This document shows, in pieces, positions 13,071 to 13,542 of a stretch of 13,542 bases of DNA. This DNA comes from DASYAN01 sp036501345 (lineage in GTDB: Bacteria; Chloroflexota; Ktedonobacteria; Ktedonobacterales; Ktedonobacteraceae), in the NCBI GenBank assembly GCA_036501345.1, contig DASYAN010000401.1, forward strand, positions 1-13,542. The letters run 5' to 3'. The first letter of the stretch is position 1. Each line of letters begins with the position of its first letter. Made by a program: the position numbers and the translations under genes. Below the pieces are notes generated by a model, which saw nothing but the letters and a program-made list of their open reading frames with translations, did not search any database and had not been told where the DNA came from.

Positions 13071-13339
13071 AATGATTAAGGAGCCTTTGAGAGGAAACGC
13101 TGAAGAGCAGTGCGCACTGACACAAGTAAGCAAAGGTTATGAGACAGCATCTTCTCTTTGCGGCGTGGGAGAACGAAGAGAGTAGAGGCAGCCAGAAAGG
13201 AGTTCTGGACTTAGAGTGTCTCAAGGGGAACCAAAGGAAAGGTATCCCATCCAACCAACTTTCCACGTTTCTCTTCCTTTTTATATACGAGAAGCGAACA
13301 TATATATTTTCTATTAGTATAACTATAAGATAGTATAAC
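13071..13339. other. Intergenic stretch without recognised gene
   Basis: From 13071 to about 13270 I see no feature I can support; a minus-strand reading frame here has no ribosome binding site or recognisable motif. From about 13274 the sequence becomes very AT-rich with several TATA-like hexamers (e.g. TATAAC, TATAAG at 13318-13339), which could hold the promoter of the plus-strand ORF that follows. Confidence 0.4.
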
Positions 13340-13542
13340 ATGGATAGGTCGTTTTTTCAATGGTCTCTGGTATTGATGTTTAGACTAACTTGGCTTTATG
13401 AGAATCAGATAGCCCTTCACAAGGTTAGGCTATCTGATTTGCTATATGAGTCTGAAACTCAACTATTAAATGTATTCCGCTCTTATGGTGATCGATGGGC
13501 TATTATCCAACACCTTGACGAAACTGATGTTAGTGTTTTCAT
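13340..13542 (+). CDS. Possible unrecognised protein gene, 5' part only
   Basis: An open frame starts at ATG 13340, just after an in-frame stop at 13331, and stays open for 67 codons to the window edge. The peptide begins MDRSFFQWSLVLMFRLTWLY and continues with Leu-rich helical-looking sequence to a final DETDVSVF. There is no good Shine-Dalgarno before this ATG nor before the ATG at 13376. Base composition is clearly more AT-rich than the neighbouring genes, and a 12-bp perfect inverted repeat lies inside. It is the only plus-strand gene candidate. I do not recognise it; it may be a real gene of foreign origin or a chance frame. Confidence 0.4.
   Translation, partial: MDRSFFQWSLVLMFRLTWLYENQIALHKVRLSDLLYESETQLLNVFRSYGDRWAIIQHLDETDVSVF
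13403..13439. repeat. Perfect 12-bp inverted repeat
   Basis: AATCAGATAGCC (13403-13414) and GGCTATCTGATT (13428-13439) are perfect inverted copies with a 13-nt loop. No T run follows on either strand beyond TTTG, so a terminator is unlikely. It lies within the possible ORF starting at 13340 and could instead mark an element end, a protein-binding site or an RNA hairpin. Confidence 0.75.

Noticed and set aside
13060..13341. Minus-strand reading frame of 93 codons
   Set aside because: No ribosome binding site, it starts in the AT-rich promoter-like stretch and ends in the direct repeats, and the peptide has no recognisable feature.

Overview
The window looks like a chromosomal stretch from a member of the Chloroflexota, plausibly a Ktedonobacteria-type genome. 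This is an inference from gene content, the very long Pro/Gly/Asn/Gln-rich N-terminus of IF2 and the actinobacteria-like fhaA-fhaB-rodA block; no rRNA or marker gene is present to prove it. Almost every gene lies on the minus strand, so the reading order is from high to low coordinates.

Layout in reading order: (a) 13542-12295 holds a partial plus-strand ORF at the right edge, an AT-rich gap, a cluster of direct repeats (12958-13070), a strongly structured segment that looks like an RNA encoded on the minus strand (12551-12936), and the nusA promoter and leader with a terminator-like hairpin. (b) 12294-6237 is the classic transcription/translation operon nusA - ylxR - infB - rbfA - nrnA (DHH phosphoesterase). 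rimP and ylxQ, often found here, are absent. A 480-nt gap between ylxR and infB holds a promoter, a multi-hairpin leader and a terminator whose 5' strand can also pair elsewhere. (c) 6236-5283 is a VapBC-like toxin-antitoxin pair with its own near-consensus promoter and operator-like inverted repeat, sitting between nrnA and truB. (d) 5282-4386 is truB, whose GTG start directly abuts the toxin stop codon, followed by a good intrinsic terminator. (e) 4184-347 is ribF - fhaA-like - fhaB-like - rodA/ftsW-like, tightly packed, with its own extended -10 promoter and a terminator downstream. (f) 346-1 holds a foldback repeat and the start of an unrecognised small protein gene.

How it works together: NusA, YlxR, IF2, RbfA, NrnA and TruB serve transcription elongation/termination, translation initiation, 30S maturation, nanoRNA turnover and tRNA modification. 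RibF makes FMN/FAD. The two FHA proteins and the SEDS glycosyltransferase resemble the actinobacterial cluster that ties Ser/Thr phosphorylation to cell-wall growth, here without a visible kinase or phosphatase. The most interesting parts are non-coding: the candidate structured RNA upstream of nusA and the candidate attenuator upstream of infB. Both rest on hand-found base pairing and need covariation or transcript evidence.
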